A DNA stretch of 64,000 nt from assembly GCA_027924025.1 (NCBI GenBank), contig AP026970.1, positions 3,308,501 to 3,372,500 on the forward strand, in the 5' to 3' direction. This stretch comes from Comamonadaceae bacterium OS-4. Lineage in GTDB: Bacteria > Pseudomonadota > Gammaproteobacteria > Burkholderiales > Burkholderiaceae_C. Each line of letters begins with the position of its first letter. The first letter of the stretch is position 1. The translations under genes were made by a program, and so were the position numbers. Below are positions 7,476 to 15,952 of the stretch, piece after piece. The notes under the pieces are model-generated. The model was not told where the DNA came from. It made no database searches and was given only the letters and a program-made list of their open reading frames with translations.

Positions 7476-8423
7476 ATGGCCCGACCCACCTCTCTCTTGC
7501 CCGGCGCACTGTCGCCGGCATCCGCCTCGCTCGTTGACGCTTGGCAAACCGACCGCCCCACCCCATTACTGCGCAATGTCTTGCGACTGACCGCGCCCAA
7601 CCCCGGGGTGATGACAGGCCCGGGCACCAACAGCTACCTCGTGGGTGAGCCTGCGACCGGCTTTACGGTGATTGACCCGGGCCCCGCCGACCCCGACCAC
7701 TTGCAGCGCTTGTGGCAAGCGGCCGCGTTTGAAGACGGCGCAGGCGGCAACATTTTGCGGATTGTTTGCACCCACTCCCACCCGGATCACTCGCCCGGCG
7801 CCGCCCCGCTACAGGCGCTCTGCCAGGGCGGCCCGCCGATTCTGGGTCTGCCCTCTGCGCCTACTGCGCGCGCAGCCAGTGCATTCACCCCTGATCGACC
7901 GCTATTAAATCAGGAGCTACTCGCGCATATGCTGCCTGGGCTAGATGTAGAAAGTGCACTGAAACCGGTGCACACCCTGCAAGTGATCTACACCCCGGGT
8001 CATGCGGCCAACCATGTCTGCCTCTTACTCGAAGAGGACGGCCTGCTCTTCAGCGGCGACCACATCCTCAACGGCAGCACCACCGTGATTGACCCGCCAG
8101 ACGGCAATATGCACGACTACCTGCAATCGCTGGACGCCTTGAGCGCTGCCTGCGAGGCACACCAGGTGCAATTCATCCTGCCAGCCCATGGCCATGTGAT
8201 GGAGGCGGCACTCGATGCGATTGCCCACCTCAAAGCCCACCGGCTCAAGCGCGAAGCAAAAATTGCCGCCGTCATGCAAGCGCACCCCCATGGCAGCATG
8301 GATGACTGGCTGCCCCTGGCCTATGACGACGTGGATCCGCGCATCTGGCCGGTCGCCAAGCGCTCTTTGCTGGCCCACGTCGAACGCATTTACGCACTGG
8401 ATAACGAAAAAGGCCGGCCATGA
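7476..8423 (+). CDS. MBL-fold metallo-hydrolase, LACTB2-like
   Basis: The metallo-beta-lactamase domain carries [10 protein letters not shown] (residues 99-108), GHAANHVC, the metal-binding FSGDHI and LPAHGH. The C-terminal 60 residues ([17 protein letters not shown] onwards) form the winged-helix tail found in LACTB2-like proteins, whose characterised members include ribonucleases and hydrolases; the substrate here is unknown. The ATG at 7476 is placed before the family sequence; a frame starting at 7401 would run across the dapF start. Residues about 142-158 ([17 protein letters not shown]) are encoded by a copy of the dispersed repeat, between two conserved metal-site segments. Its stop overlaps the next start as ATGA, so the two genes are coupled. 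Confidence 0.9.
   Translation: MARPTSLLPGALSPASASLVDAWQTDRPTPLLRNVLRLTAPNPGVMTGPGTNSYLVGEPATGFTVIDPGPADPDHLQRLWQAAAFEDGAGGNILRIVCTHSHPDHSPGAAPLQALCQGGPPILGLPSAPTARAASAFTPDRPLLNQELLAHMLPGLDVESALKPVHTLQVIYTPGHAANHVCLLLEEDGLLFSGDHILNGSTTVIDPPDGNMHDYLQSLDALSAACEAHQVQFILPAHGHVMEAALDAIAHLKAHRLKREAKIAAVMQAHPHGSMDDWLPLAYDDVDPRIWPVAKRSLLAHVERIYALDNEKGRP
7901..7948 (+). repeat. Dispersed 48-base repeat, copy A, inside the MBL-fold gene
   Basis: It starts gctattaaatcagg, has agctactcgcgca at positions 15-27 and ggctagatg at positions 39-47. It is read in sense phase 2 (g cta tta aat cag gag), the same phase as copy C, and codes for [16 protein letters not shown]. It is closest to the intergenic copy B, with identical bases at positions 1-7 and 10-18. 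Confidence 0.85.
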
Positions 8424-9553
8424 CCCGCAACACCCTCAAGCTCAATCCCGCAGCCAAGACCCCCAAGCGCCTGCCTGCGGGTCAGACCCCGGCACGCCAG
8501 GCCACCCCGGCCCCGCGCCCTGCTTCAGCGCCCTCTTCGGCGCCCCGCGCCAGCGCGGCGCGGCCGGCCGGCAACGCACCGCGCGATGGTGCCCCCCCTC
8601 GCCCGTTGCGCAGCCGACCTGCGGACGGCCATCCACGCCCACCTGAACGTGCGGGCGCTTCACGTCCCCCACGGGCGGAGTCTGCAGGCACTCGCAGTGC
8701 GGCGCGCCCTGCCAGTGGCGCCACTCCGCGGCACCGGCCTGCACCTGCGCCACTGCCGGACACCGGTGAGCGCCTGTCCAAAAAGGTCATGCAACTCAAA
8801 GACTGCTCCCGCAAAGAGGCCGAGCAGTACATTGAAGGTGGCTGGGTACAAGTAAATGGCAAGGTGATTGAAGAGCCCCAACACCGGGTAGACCACGAGA
8901 CCATCACCCTGGACCCCAACGCCAGCCTCATGGAACTCACTCCGGTGACGATCCTGCTCAACAAGCCTGCCGGGCACACCGACGGTCTGGAAGAACTGCC
9001 TCCGACCCGCGCGGGCGCTCCCATGCGCCCGCCCGCCCGCGGTGCAAAAGTGCCGCCGCCCAATGCACGCCTGCTACTCACCCCCGCCCAGCGCTGGGAG
9101 GGCGATGCCAGCGAGACCCGGGTCCTGAAACGCCACTTCAACCATCTGGAAGCGGACGTCGAGCTCGAAAACGGCGCAACAGGCTTGGTCGTGTTCACCC
9201 AAGACTGGCGCACCACCCGCAAACTCACCGAAGATATGTCCACCATGGAACACGAGTTTCTGGTGGAAGTCCAAGGCGAGATCGAGCCGGATGCACTCAA
9301 GCCGATCGGCTACGCGCTCAAAGACGAGCGCTTGGATTTGCCGCAAGTGAAGGTGAGTGTGAACAGCACCACGCCCGAATCCAGCCGCCTGCGCTTTGCC
9401 ATCAAGGGCTCACACCCCGGACTGATTGCATTCCTGTGCGAAAAAGCCGGCCTGCAGATACTGGCCATGAAACGCATCCGCTTGGGCCGCGTCACTCTGG
9501 CCGACCTGCCGGTCGGACAGTGGCGGTATTTGGCGGGCTGGGAAAAGTTTTAA
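8420..9553 (+). CDS. RluF/RsuA-like pseudouridine synthase homologue lacking catalytic motifs
   Basis: The 377-residue protein has a Pro/Ala/Arg-rich tail (about 1-112), an S4 RNA-binding domain (about 115-175, LSKKVMQLKDCSRKEAEQYI) and an RluF-type synthase fold. The catalytic signature GRLDxxxxGL is replaced by VELENGATGL, so the universal Asp is Glu and the Arg is Glu. The second family motif, RQIRRM, is replaced by PGLIAFL. The remaining frame is intact and well conserved (GLVVFTQDWRTTRKL, MKRIRLGRVTLADLPVGQWRYL). It is therefore probably an RNA-binding pseudoenzyme rather than an active synthase. The start overlaps the MBL-fold stop by four bases. Confidence 0.85.
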   Translation: MTRNTLKLNPAAKTPKRLPAGQTPARQATPAPRPASAPSSAPRASAARPAGNAPRDGAPPRPLRSRPADGHPRPPERAGASRPPRAESAGTRSAARPASGATPRHRPAPAPLPDTGERLSKKVMQLKDCSRKEAEQYIEGGWVQVNGKVIEEPQHRVDHETITLDPNASLMELTPVTILLNKPAGHTDGLEELPPTRAGAPMRPPARGAKVPPPNARLLLTPAQRWEGDASETRVLKRHFNHLEADVELENGATGLVVFTQDWRTTRKLTEDMSTMEHEFLVEVQGEIEPDALKPIGYALKDERLDLPQVKVSVNSTTPESSRLRFAIKGSHPGLIAFLCEKAGLQILAMKRIRLGRVTLADLPVGQWRYLAGWEKF

Positions 9554-9560
9554 GGGCCGG

Positions 9561-9989
9561 TCAGCTCGCGATATAGCTCTGCAGTTGGCTGATCGTCTGT
9601 TCGTGGTCTTTGATGATGTCGTCCATCAAGTCACGGATAGAGATCATGCCCAGCACCTTGGTGCCGTCGACCACCGGCAAGTGGCGGATTCTTTTCTGGC
9701 TCATCAAGGCCATGCACTCCTGGGTGCGCGTCTTGGGGCCGACCACCATGACCTCCGAGGTCATGATGTCTTTTACTTGGGTGTCTTTGGAAGATCGGCC
9801 TGCAAGCGCAATTTTGCGGGTGTAGTCCCGCTCCGAGAAGATGCCGACCAGCTTGTCGCCGTCCATCACCATGAGCGCACCGACGTTGCAGTCCGCCAGC
9901 ATTTCAAGCGCCTGGTAGACGCTGTCTTCCGGGTTCAGACTCCAGACAGAGCCCCCGTGTTTCTCCAACAGTTCCAGAATCGGTCGCAT
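9561..9989 (-). CDS. Two-CBS-domain protein
   Basis: This 142-residue protein consists of two tandem CBS motifs (about 10-65 and 75-130), with the paired signatures MLADCNVGALMVMDGDKLVG and MSQKRIRHLPVVDGTKVLG. CBS pairs bind adenine nucleotides and sense energy state. No catalytic domain is attached and the partner is unknown. The start at 9989 has GGAGG 7 bases upstream; a longer frame to 10073 runs into RNase P RNA. It is convergent with the pseudouridine synthase homologue, with 7 bases between the stops. Confidence 0.92.
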   Translation of the reverse strand: MRPILELLEKHGGSVWSLNPEDSVYQALEMLADCNVGALMVMDGDKLVGIFSERDYTRKIALAGRSSKDTQVKDIMTSEVMVVGPKTRTQECMALMSQKRIRHLPVVDGTKVLGMISIRDLMDDIIKDHEQTISQLQSYIAS

Positions 9990-10042
9990 AGAGCCTCCGC
10001 CAAAAACACTGTGAAGACTCGACCATACAACAAATAAAGTGT

Positions 10043-10383
10043 GAAGCCCACCGATAAGCCGGATTCTGTGCATGGGGTTTCCCCCACGTGACCACCATTA
10101 CTCTGGGCCGCTGGTCACCCAAACGGCTCGATGCTACCTACCCGCCAACTCCGGGGGCCCCGTCAACGTTGGCCTACTTGGTATTGCTGCGCGTAGAGAT
10201 TGCCCGTTTCACCCGAACTAAATCGGCTCGTCTCTGTTGCTCTAATCCTCACCTTAGGGCCTGCCACTTGCGTGGCCTGCTTGTCAGTGGACAGTCGTTA
10301 ACTGCTACGCTGCCCTATGCAGTCCGGACGTTCCTCCAGTGCTTGGTTTCCCAAATTGCACCAGCGGTGGTCTGGCGGGCTTC
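10043..10383 (-). ncRNA. rnpB: RNase P RNA (bacterial class A)
   Basis: On the minus strand the 5' end GAAGCCCGCC pairs with the 3' end GGTGGGCTTC to form P1. The universal 5' P4 element GGAGGAACGTCCGGACT and the 3' element AGAATCCGGCTTATCGG are both present, as are AGGGTGCAA-like and GGTGAAACGGG core segments. The length, about 341 bases, fits class A. This RNA, with ribonuclease P protein, matures tRNA 5' ends. The exact ends are set from P1 pairing and could differ by a few bases. Confidence 0.96.
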
Positions 10384-10499
10384 ACCCCCCGATTATCGGG
10401 CCTGCCGGCGCCGGAATATCGATATGTGCAAACTGTCGCTAGCAATTCACGGCTTTGCTACAAAATAATCAGCTGCACACCCCATCACGGAGACACCCC

Positions 10500-11417
10500 A
10501 TGGCATTCGACAACGTCCTGCAAACCATCGGCAACACGCCCCACATCCGCATCAACAAACTGTTCGGCAACAGCCACAAGGTATATGTGAAAAGCGAGCG
10601 CACCAACCCGGGCGGCTCCATCAAGGACCGCATCGCCTTGGCCATGATCGAAGACGCAGAACGCAGCGGCGCGCTGCAACCCGGCGCTACCATCATCGAG
10701 CCCACTTCCGGCAACACCGGCGTGGGCCTGGCCCTGGTCGCAGCGGTCAAGGGATACAAACTGATTCTGGTCATGCCCGACAGCATGTCCATCGAGCGCC
10801 GCCGCCTGATGCTGGCCTACGGCGCCAGTTTCGACCTGACACCGCGCGAAAAGGGCATGAAGGGCGCCATCGCCCGCGCTGAAGAACTCAAAGCCCAGAC
10901 CCCCGGCGCTTGGATTCCCCAGCAGTTTGAAAACCCCGCCAACATCGACGTGCATGTGCGCACCACCGCCCTGGAAATCGCCAACGACTTTCCCAATGGC
11001 GTGGACTACATCATCACCGGCGTGGGCACCGGCGGACACCTGAGCGGGGTAGCCCAAGTGCTCAAAGCAAAGTGGCCGCAGCTCAAAGTGTTTGCCGTGG
11101 AGCCCTCCGCATCACCCGTGATCAGCGGTGGTGCACCTGCACCCCATCCGATTCAGGGCATTGGCGCGGGCTTCATCCCCAAAAACTTGAAGACCGAGCT
11201 ACTCGATGGCGTGATTCAGGTCGAAGCAGAAACTGCCCGCGAGTACGGCCGCCGCAGCGCGCGTGAGGAAGGTTTGCTGGTCGGCATTTCCAGCGGCGCA
11301 ACCTTAGCCGCCATTGCCCAGAAGCTGCCCGAGATTCCCGCAGGCAGCACCGTGCTGGGCTTCAATTACGACACCGGCGAGCGCTACCTGTCGGTGGAAG
11401 GGTACTTGCCTGCATAA
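10500..11417 (+). CDS. cysK: Cysteine synthase A (O-acetylserine sulfhydrylase)
   Basis: This PLP enzyme makes cysteine from O-acetylserine and sulfide. The 305-residue protein has the PLP lysine K42 in NPGGSIKDR, the substrate loop PTSGNTG, the phosphate-binding [10 protein letters not shown], and the CysK-type [10 protein letters not shown]. These features fit CysK better than CysM. The ATG at 10500 has GGAGA 6 bases upstream; a frame starting at 10455 is poorer. It is divergent from rnpB and followed by a strong terminator, so it is probably monocistronic. Confidence 0.94.
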   Translation: MAFDNVLQTIGNTPHIRINKLFGNSHKVYVKSERTNPGGSIKDRIALAMIEDAERSGALQPGATIIEPTSGNTGVGLALVAAVKGYKLILVMPDSMSIERRRLMLAYGASFDLTPREKGMKGAIARAEELKAQTPGAWIPQQFENPANIDVHVRTTALEIANDFPNGVDYIITGVGTGGHLSGVAQVLKAKWPQLKVFAVEPSASPVISGGAPAPHPIQGIGAGFIPKNLKTELLDGVIQVEAETAREYGRRSAREEGLLVGISSGATLAAIAQKLPEIPAGSTVLGFNYDTGERYLSVEGYLPA

Positions 11418-11448
11418 GCCTGTCTTGGGCATTGCTCACTGACTAAAC

Positions 11449-11474
11449 AGCCCGGCACGCGCCGGGCTTTTTTT
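11449..11474 (+). terminator. Rho-independent terminator of cysK
   Basis: The arms agcccggc (11449-11456) and gccgggct (11461-11468) form a perfect 8-bp stem with the loop acgc, followed by a run of seven T. The last bases overlap the stop codon of the convergent GNAT gene. Confidence 0.93.
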
Positions 11475-11934
11475 ATGCTTTCAGCGGCAGGTTGTAGGCA
11501 TCAAACACGTCATCCTTGACCCAACCAAGGGAGCGGTACAGCGCTTGTGCCGTGGTGTTGGTTTTGGCGGTGGTGAGGTCCATGCGCGCAAAACCATGGG
11601 ACTCGGCATGGGTGCGGGCCGCCAACAGGAGCGCGCGCCCGACGCCAGTTTTGCGGGCGACTGGCGACACAAACAGGTCGTACAAAACGACAATGGGTGC
11701 CGCCTCCACGGAACAAAACGACGCATACATCTGGCAAAAGCCCACGGCAAGACCTTGGGCATCGTAGGCCAGCAGAATGGTGGACTCGTTGCGTTGCAGT
11801 CGGTCTGCGATGAAACTGCGCGCAGTGGGCAAGTTCGGCGCCTGTTCATAGAACTGGCGGTACGCATCAAACAACGGTGCCACCGTGTCGAGCTGGGCAA
11901 GCGTGGCGCGTTCAATGCGCAGGGTGTTGGTCAT
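11473..11934 (-). CDS. GNAT family N-acetyltransferase
   Basis: This 153-residue single-domain acetyltransferase has the acetyl-CoA binding motif ARKTGVGRALLLAA (R/Q-x-x-G-x-G/A type) at about 103-116. The beta-strand APIVVLYDLFVSPV precedes it, and YRSLGWVKDD is the C-terminal GNAT signature. The substrate is unknown. The ATG at 11934 matches the family start (MTNTLRIERATLAQLDTV); a frame to 12045 would add 37 non-conserved residues. It is convergent with cysK. Confidence 0.88.
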   Translation of the reverse strand: MTNTLRIERATLAQLDTVAPLFDAYRQFYEQAPNLPTARSFIADRLQRNESTILLAYDAQGLAVGFCQMYASFCSVEAAPIVVLYDLFVSPVARKTGVGRALLLAARTHAESHGFARMDLTTAKTNTTAQALYRSLGWVKDDVFDAYNLPLKA

Positions 11935-12122
11935 GGTGTTGGGTCGGTGAATGGGAGGCCAATTATTAGTCGCAATTTGCGAGTAAAAGGGTCGCGTTTG
12001 GCTGCGGGACCACGCCAAGGCCACGAACGACATTGCAGACTGCATCGTCAGCTTTTCAATAGCCCGCGGCTGAACTTCAAACTGGGCAACTTGCCAGCCC
12101 GATGCCTTATGAAGGCCACGGC

Positions 12123-12944
12123 TTACTTCAGCAGGAAGTTGCCGTGGCCCGTGTTCAGGGCAGTGGCCGCGGTCGCGGTTTCGTCTTTCAGGTCCACCCC
12201 GGAGAGCTGGCGTTGGCGGGATTCGGCGAGCAGAAAGTGCAACTTGTAAGCTGCTTCGTCAACCACCAGCCCTGCGGGCCGCACATTGGAAATGCAATTG
12301 CGGCTCGCGTCCGTCAGCCCCACCCGGGGCATCCAGGTCAGGTACAAGCCCATACTGTCCGGTGAACTCAGGCCCGGGCGCTCCCCGATCAGCACCACCA
12401 CCGCCTTCGCACCCAGTGCCTGCCCGATTTCGTCGCCAATGGCGACGCGGGCTTGGCGCACCACACACAGGGGCGCGACTTTCCAATCTTCGCTCACCAT
12501 GCGCTGATGCAATGCAGCCAAGAACGGTGCCGCGTTTTGCTCGATAGCCAAAGCGGAAAGACCGTCTGCGATCACAAACGCCACGTCGAATGGTCGCTCC
12601 TCCAAGGTCCCCTCTGAAGGGGCCAACGAATCGCGCGACGCTATGTCGAGCCGCCGTCCCAGATCGGGGCGTTGTAGGTAGTGGTTGCGGTCGGTGGCCG
12701 CACTGTGCAGCTGAAGCACAGAGCCCGGCAGACCCGGCCACGCAGCGCTAAGTTGCGCCGACAAGGCGGGGCCATCCAAGCCGCGGTGCACGGCATCCCG
12801 CGCCTGGGCATGGGCCAATTGAAACGCAAGGTGCGCGCTCGTAGGCAAGCTCACGCCGGAGCGGCCCAAGGCAATGCGGGCATCGGTGAATTGGCGCAAA
12901 GCTGCCCATGGGTTGGCGGTGACGGGTGACTGTGTGTCAGACAT
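12123..12944 (-). CDS. eutC: Ethanolamine ammonia-lyase small subunit
   Basis: EutC with EutB forms the adenosylcobalamin-dependent lyase that splits ethanolamine to acetaldehyde and ammonia. Signatures include [49 protein letters not shown] and [11 protein letters not shown]. The 273 residues are normal for the family. A stretch between RRLDIASRD and [10 protein letters not shown] ([13 protein letters not shown]) looks longer than in relatives I remember, and its DNA contains a cccctctgaagggg hairpin. The gene starts 8 bases after eutB in one operon. Confidence 0.95.
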   Translation of the reverse strand: MSDTQSPVTANPWAALRQFTDARIALGRSGVSLPTSAHLAFQLAHAQARDAVHRGLDGPALSAQLSAAWPGLPGSVLQLHSAATDRNHYLQRPDLGRRLDIASRDSLAPSEGTLEERPFDVAFVIADGLSALAIEQNAAPFLAALHQRMVSEDWKVAPLCVVRQARVAIGDEIGQALGAKAVVVLIGERPGLSSPDSMGLYLTWMPRVGLTDASRNCISNVRPAGLVVDEAAYKLHFLLAESRQRQLSGVDLKDETATAATALNTGHGNFLLK

Positions 12945-12952
12945 GCGTCACC

Positions 12953-14353
12953 TCAAGCCAAGGGCAACAAGGCTTGCTCGAAGGCGGCGGGCAGCCCGGG
13001 CGGCAGCACCAAGCCGGCTCCCTGCCCCTGAAAAATATTCATGCGCTGCAACCAAGCCTCGAACTCGGGCGCAGGCCGCAGTCCCAGCACCTTGCGGGCG
13101 TACAGGGCGTCGTGGAACGAGGTGGTCTGGTAGTTCAGCATGATGTCGTCCGAGCCGGGGATGCCCATCACGAAGTTACAGCCCGCGGCCCCCAGCAGGG
13201 TGAGCAGCACATCCATATCGTTCTGGTCAGCCTCGGCGTGGTTGGTGTAGCAGACATCGCAGCCCATGGGCAGGCCCAGCAGCTTGGCGCAAAAGTGGTC
13301 TTCCAGCCCCGCACGGATGATCTGCTTGCCGTCAAACAAATACTCGGGGCCGATGAAGCCCACCACCGTATTCACCAGCAAGGGCTTGAAAGCACGCGCC
13401 ACCGCATAAGCCCGCGCCTCGCAGGTTTGCTGATCCATGCCGTGGTGCGCATTGGCCGAGAGTGCGCTGCCCTGCCCGGTTTCGAAATACATCACGTTGT
13501 CGCCCACCGTGCCCCGGTTGAGCGAAAGAGCTGCACTCCGCGCCTCGGCCAGCAAGGCCAGGTTCAGGCCGAAGCTGCTGTTGGTGGCTTCGGTACCGCC
13601 GATCGACTGAAACACCAAATCCACCGGGGCACCGCGCTCAATCGCCTGGATGGTGTTGGTGACATGGGTGAGCACACAGCTTTGGGTGGGGATGCCGTAG
13701 TGCGCGATGACATCGCCCATCATGTGCACCAGCTTCATCACCTGCGCCACGTTGTCGGTGGCGGGGTTGATGCCAATCACCGCATCCCCGCTGCCGTAGA
13801 GCAAACCATCCAGCAAGCTGGCGGCGATGCCGGTGGCGTCGTCGGTGGGGTGGTTAGGCTGCAGGCGCGTCGCCATGCGGCCAGGCAGGCCGATGGTGTT
13901 GCGAAACGCCGTCACCACCCGGCACTTCTTGGCCACCAAAATCAGATCTTGGTTGCGCATGAGCTTGCTCACCGCCGCCGCCATTTCAGGCGTGATGCCG
14001 GGTGCCAGTGCCGTGAGGGCATCCGTATCTGCCGCATCACTGAGCAGCCAGTTGCGGAAGTCCCCCACCGTGAGGTGGCTCACCGGCGCAAACGCCGCCG
14101 CGCTGTGGCTGTCCAGAATCAAGCGGGTGACCTCGTCCGCCTCATAGGGCACCAAGGCTTCGGTCAAAAAGGTGCGCAAGGGCAGCTCGGCCAAGGCCAT
14201 TTGCGCCGCCGCCCGCTCCTGCGCGGTGTGTGCAGCCACCCCTGCCAGCATGTCGCCTGAGCGCAAGGGCGTAGCCTTGGCCATCAGGTCTTTGAGGTCC
14301 CGAAAACCATAAACATGGCTTGCAACGGTGTGCTGGTAAGGGTGGCTTGGCAC
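12953..14353 (-). CDS. eutB: Ethanolamine ammonia-lyase large subunit
   Basis: EutB is the catalytic, cobalamin-binding TIM-barrel subunit. The 466-residue protein has family segments LMAKATPLRSGD, EVTRLILDSH, QPNHPTDDATGIAASLLDGLLYGSGDAVIGINPATD, ETGQGSALSANAHHG and MGCDVCYTNHAEADQNDMD. The start is GTG at 14353 (protein MPSHPYQHTVASHVYGF), which fits relatives. It lies between the permease (39-base gap) and eutC (8-base gap). No EutA reactivase or microcompartment gene is nearby, so this is a minimal pathway with an acetaldehyde dehydrogenase presumably elsewhere. Confidence 0.96.
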   Translation of the reverse strand: MPSHPYQHTVASHVYGFRDLKDLMAKATPLRSGDMLAGVAAHTAQERAAAQMALAELPLRTFLTEALVPYEADEVTRLILDSHSAAAFAPVSHLTVGDFRNWLLSDAADTDALTALAPGITPEMAAAVSKLMRNQDLILVAKKCRVVTAFRNTIGLPGRMATRLQPNHPTDDATGIAASLLDGLLYGSGDAVIGINPATDNVAQVMKLVHMMGDVIAHYGIPTQSCVLTHVTNTIQAIERGAPVDLVFQSIGGTEATNSSFGLNLALLAEARSAALSLNRGTVGDNVMYFETGQGSALSANAHHGMDQQTCEARAYAVARAFKPLLVNTVVGFIGPEYLFDGKQIIRAGLEDHFCAKLLGLPMGCDVCYTNHAEADQNDMDVLLTLLGAAGCNFVMGIPGSDDIMLNYQTTSFHDALYARKVLGLRPAPEFEAWLQRMNIFQGQGAGLVLPPGLPAAFEQALLPLA

Positions 14354-14392
14354 GTCAGTGAATCCGAAAAAACTGGAATCGAACAGGACTAA

Positions 14393-15787
14393 TTACTTGG
14401 CAACCGGTGCGCTCATGCCTGCCAACGTGGCGTCGGCGCGCTGTTGTCCGGTCATCTTAAAGTAGACATAGCCCAACACAAGGAAGCCCACAAACAAGCC
14501 GAAGATCAGCGGGTTGTAATAGATCATGGTGGCCATGCACACCAGCGCGCCGAACAAGGCAAAGGCCGGGAAGAAGGGGTACAGCGGTGCACGGAAAGGG
14601 CGCACCATGGCAGGCTCCGACCGGCGCAGCTTGAACACACTGAGCATGCTCAAGATGTACATCAGGATGGCGCCGAACACCGACATGGTCACGATATTGG
14701 CCGTCAAAGACTGGCCGCCGATGGTGATCAAAGAGTCACTGTAGATGGCGGCAATGCCCACCACGCCACCCGCCAGAATGGCGCGGTGTGGTGTCTTGAA
14801 GCGCGGATGCACCTTGGCAAAGTAAGCCGGCAGATAGGCCTCACGGGCCAGAGCAAAGATCTGGCGCGAGTAACCCAAAATGATGCCGTGGAACGACGCC
14901 ACCAGACCGAACAGGCCCAGCCACACCAGCATGTGCAGCCAGCCGCTGTTCTCGCCGACGATGAGTTTCATCGCTTGGGGCAGCGGGTCGTTGATGTTGG
15001 CCAGCTTGGTCCAGTCGCCAGCACCGCCGGCAAATACCATCACGCCGACGGCCAGGATCACCAGCGTCAAGATGCCGGTGATGTAGGCAATCGGGATCGA
15101 GCGCTTGGGGTCTTTGGCCTCTTCGGCAGCCATGGCCACACCCTCGATCGCCAGAAAGAACCAGATTGCGAAGGGAATGGCGGCAAACATGCCGGGAATC
15201 GCGGCCCAGCTGAAATCATCGCTACCCGCCCAGCCGCCTTTGGTGAAGTTAGCCATCGAGAAACCGGGGGACACCACACCCATGAACACCAGCAACTCAA
15301 AAATGGCGATGACGGTGATCACCAACTCGAAGGTGGCAGCAATTTGCACACCGACGATGTTGAGTGTCATGAACACCAGGTAGGCGCCCAGGGCCGCGAG
15401 CTTGGGATCCAGCGAGGGAAACTGCACATTCAAGTAAGCCCCGATCGCCAGCGCAATCGCGGGTGGGGCAAACACAAACTCCACCAGCGTGGCAGCCCCG
15501 GCAAGATAGCCACCGGTGGGGCCGAAAGCCCGCTTGCTGTAAGCAAAAGGCCCGCCGGCGTGAGGAATGGCCGTGGTCAGCTCGGTGAAGCTGAAGATGA
15601 AAGTGGTGTACATCGCCGCGATGAAAAGCGCGGTGACCGTGAAGCCCAGGGTACCGGCCGAGGCCCAGCCAAAACTCCAGCCGAAATATTCGCCGGATAT
15701 CACCAACCCCACGGCAATGCCCCAGAGTTGCAGGGTGCTGAGCACCGGTTTGAGCGTGTGTACGCCCGTGGAATGCGCAGATGACAT
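14393..15787 (-). CDS. eat: Ethanolamine permease (APC superfamily)
   Basis: This 464-residue APC-family transporter has about 12 hydrophobic segments. N-terminal family motifs are WGIAVGLVISGEYFGWSFGW, HAGGPFAYSKRAFGPTGGYLAG and PAIALAIGAYLN, as in ethanolamine permeases. It is the first gene of the eat-eutB-eutC operon, which supports the substrate call. The start at 15787 has GGAG 6 bases upstream. The AraC-type regulator is divergent, with a 165-base shared promoter region. Confidence 0.92.
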   Translation of the reverse strand: MSSAHSTGVHTLKPVLSTLQLWGIAVGLVISGEYFGWSFGWASAGTLGFTVTALFIAAMYTTFIFSFTELTTAIPHAGGPFAYSKRAFGPTGGYLAGAATLVEFVFAPPAIALAIGAYLNVQFPSLDPKLAALGAYLVFMTLNIVGVQIAATFELVITVIAIFELLVFMGVVSPGFSMANFTKGGWAGSDDFSWAAIPGMFAAIPFAIWFFLAIEGVAMAAEEAKDPKRSIPIAYITGILTLVILAVGVMVFAGGAGDWTKLANINDPLPQAMKLIVGENSGWLHMLVWLGLFGLVASFHGIILGYSRQIFALAREAYLPAYFAKVHPRFKTPHRAILAGGVVGIAAIYSDSLITIGGQSLTANIVTMSVFGAILMYILSMLSVFKLRRSEPAMVRPFRAPLYPFFPAFALFGALVCMATMIYYNPLIFGLFVGFLVLGYVYFKMTGQQRADATLAGMSAPVAK

Positions 15788-15952
15788 GTGGGTTCTCCAA
15801 CAAGGTTGAGTCAAGGTCCGATGCAGCTCGGCATAGGGTTTGCTAGCTGTGAATGTAGGCAGTCCCGCCGTAAGCTGGTATCAAAAATCGGCAGACTTGC
15901 GGCGCGCACCTGGACGGTGCGAACCCGGACTGCATCACGGGAGAGAAGCTTG
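15788..15952. promoter_or_regulatory. Divergent promoter region between eat-eutBC and the AraC regulator
   Basis: This 165-base interval must hold both promoters and the likely AraC-type binding sites. I see no convincing -35/-10 pair or direct repeat by eye. The regulator start has a good ribosome site (gggagag, 15937-15943). Confidence 0.5.

Noticed and set aside
10436..10474. A possible ninth copy of the dispersed repeat upstream of cysK
   Set aside because: It shares gctgattattttgtagc on the minus strand, but the AGCTGCTTGCGCA core is missing and gaps are needed for alignment.
10384..10499. A promoter pair between rnpB and cysK
   Set aside because: Several AT-rich words and short palindromes are present, but no -35/-10 pair with proper spacing could be supported.
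12926..14260. A 444-codon plus-strand open frame opposite eutB
   Set aside because: It mirrors the eutB codons and is rich in His, Gln and Arg, the usual signature of an antisense frame. The same applies to frames at 14444-15784, 37382-39136, 47511-49082 and 57783-59060.
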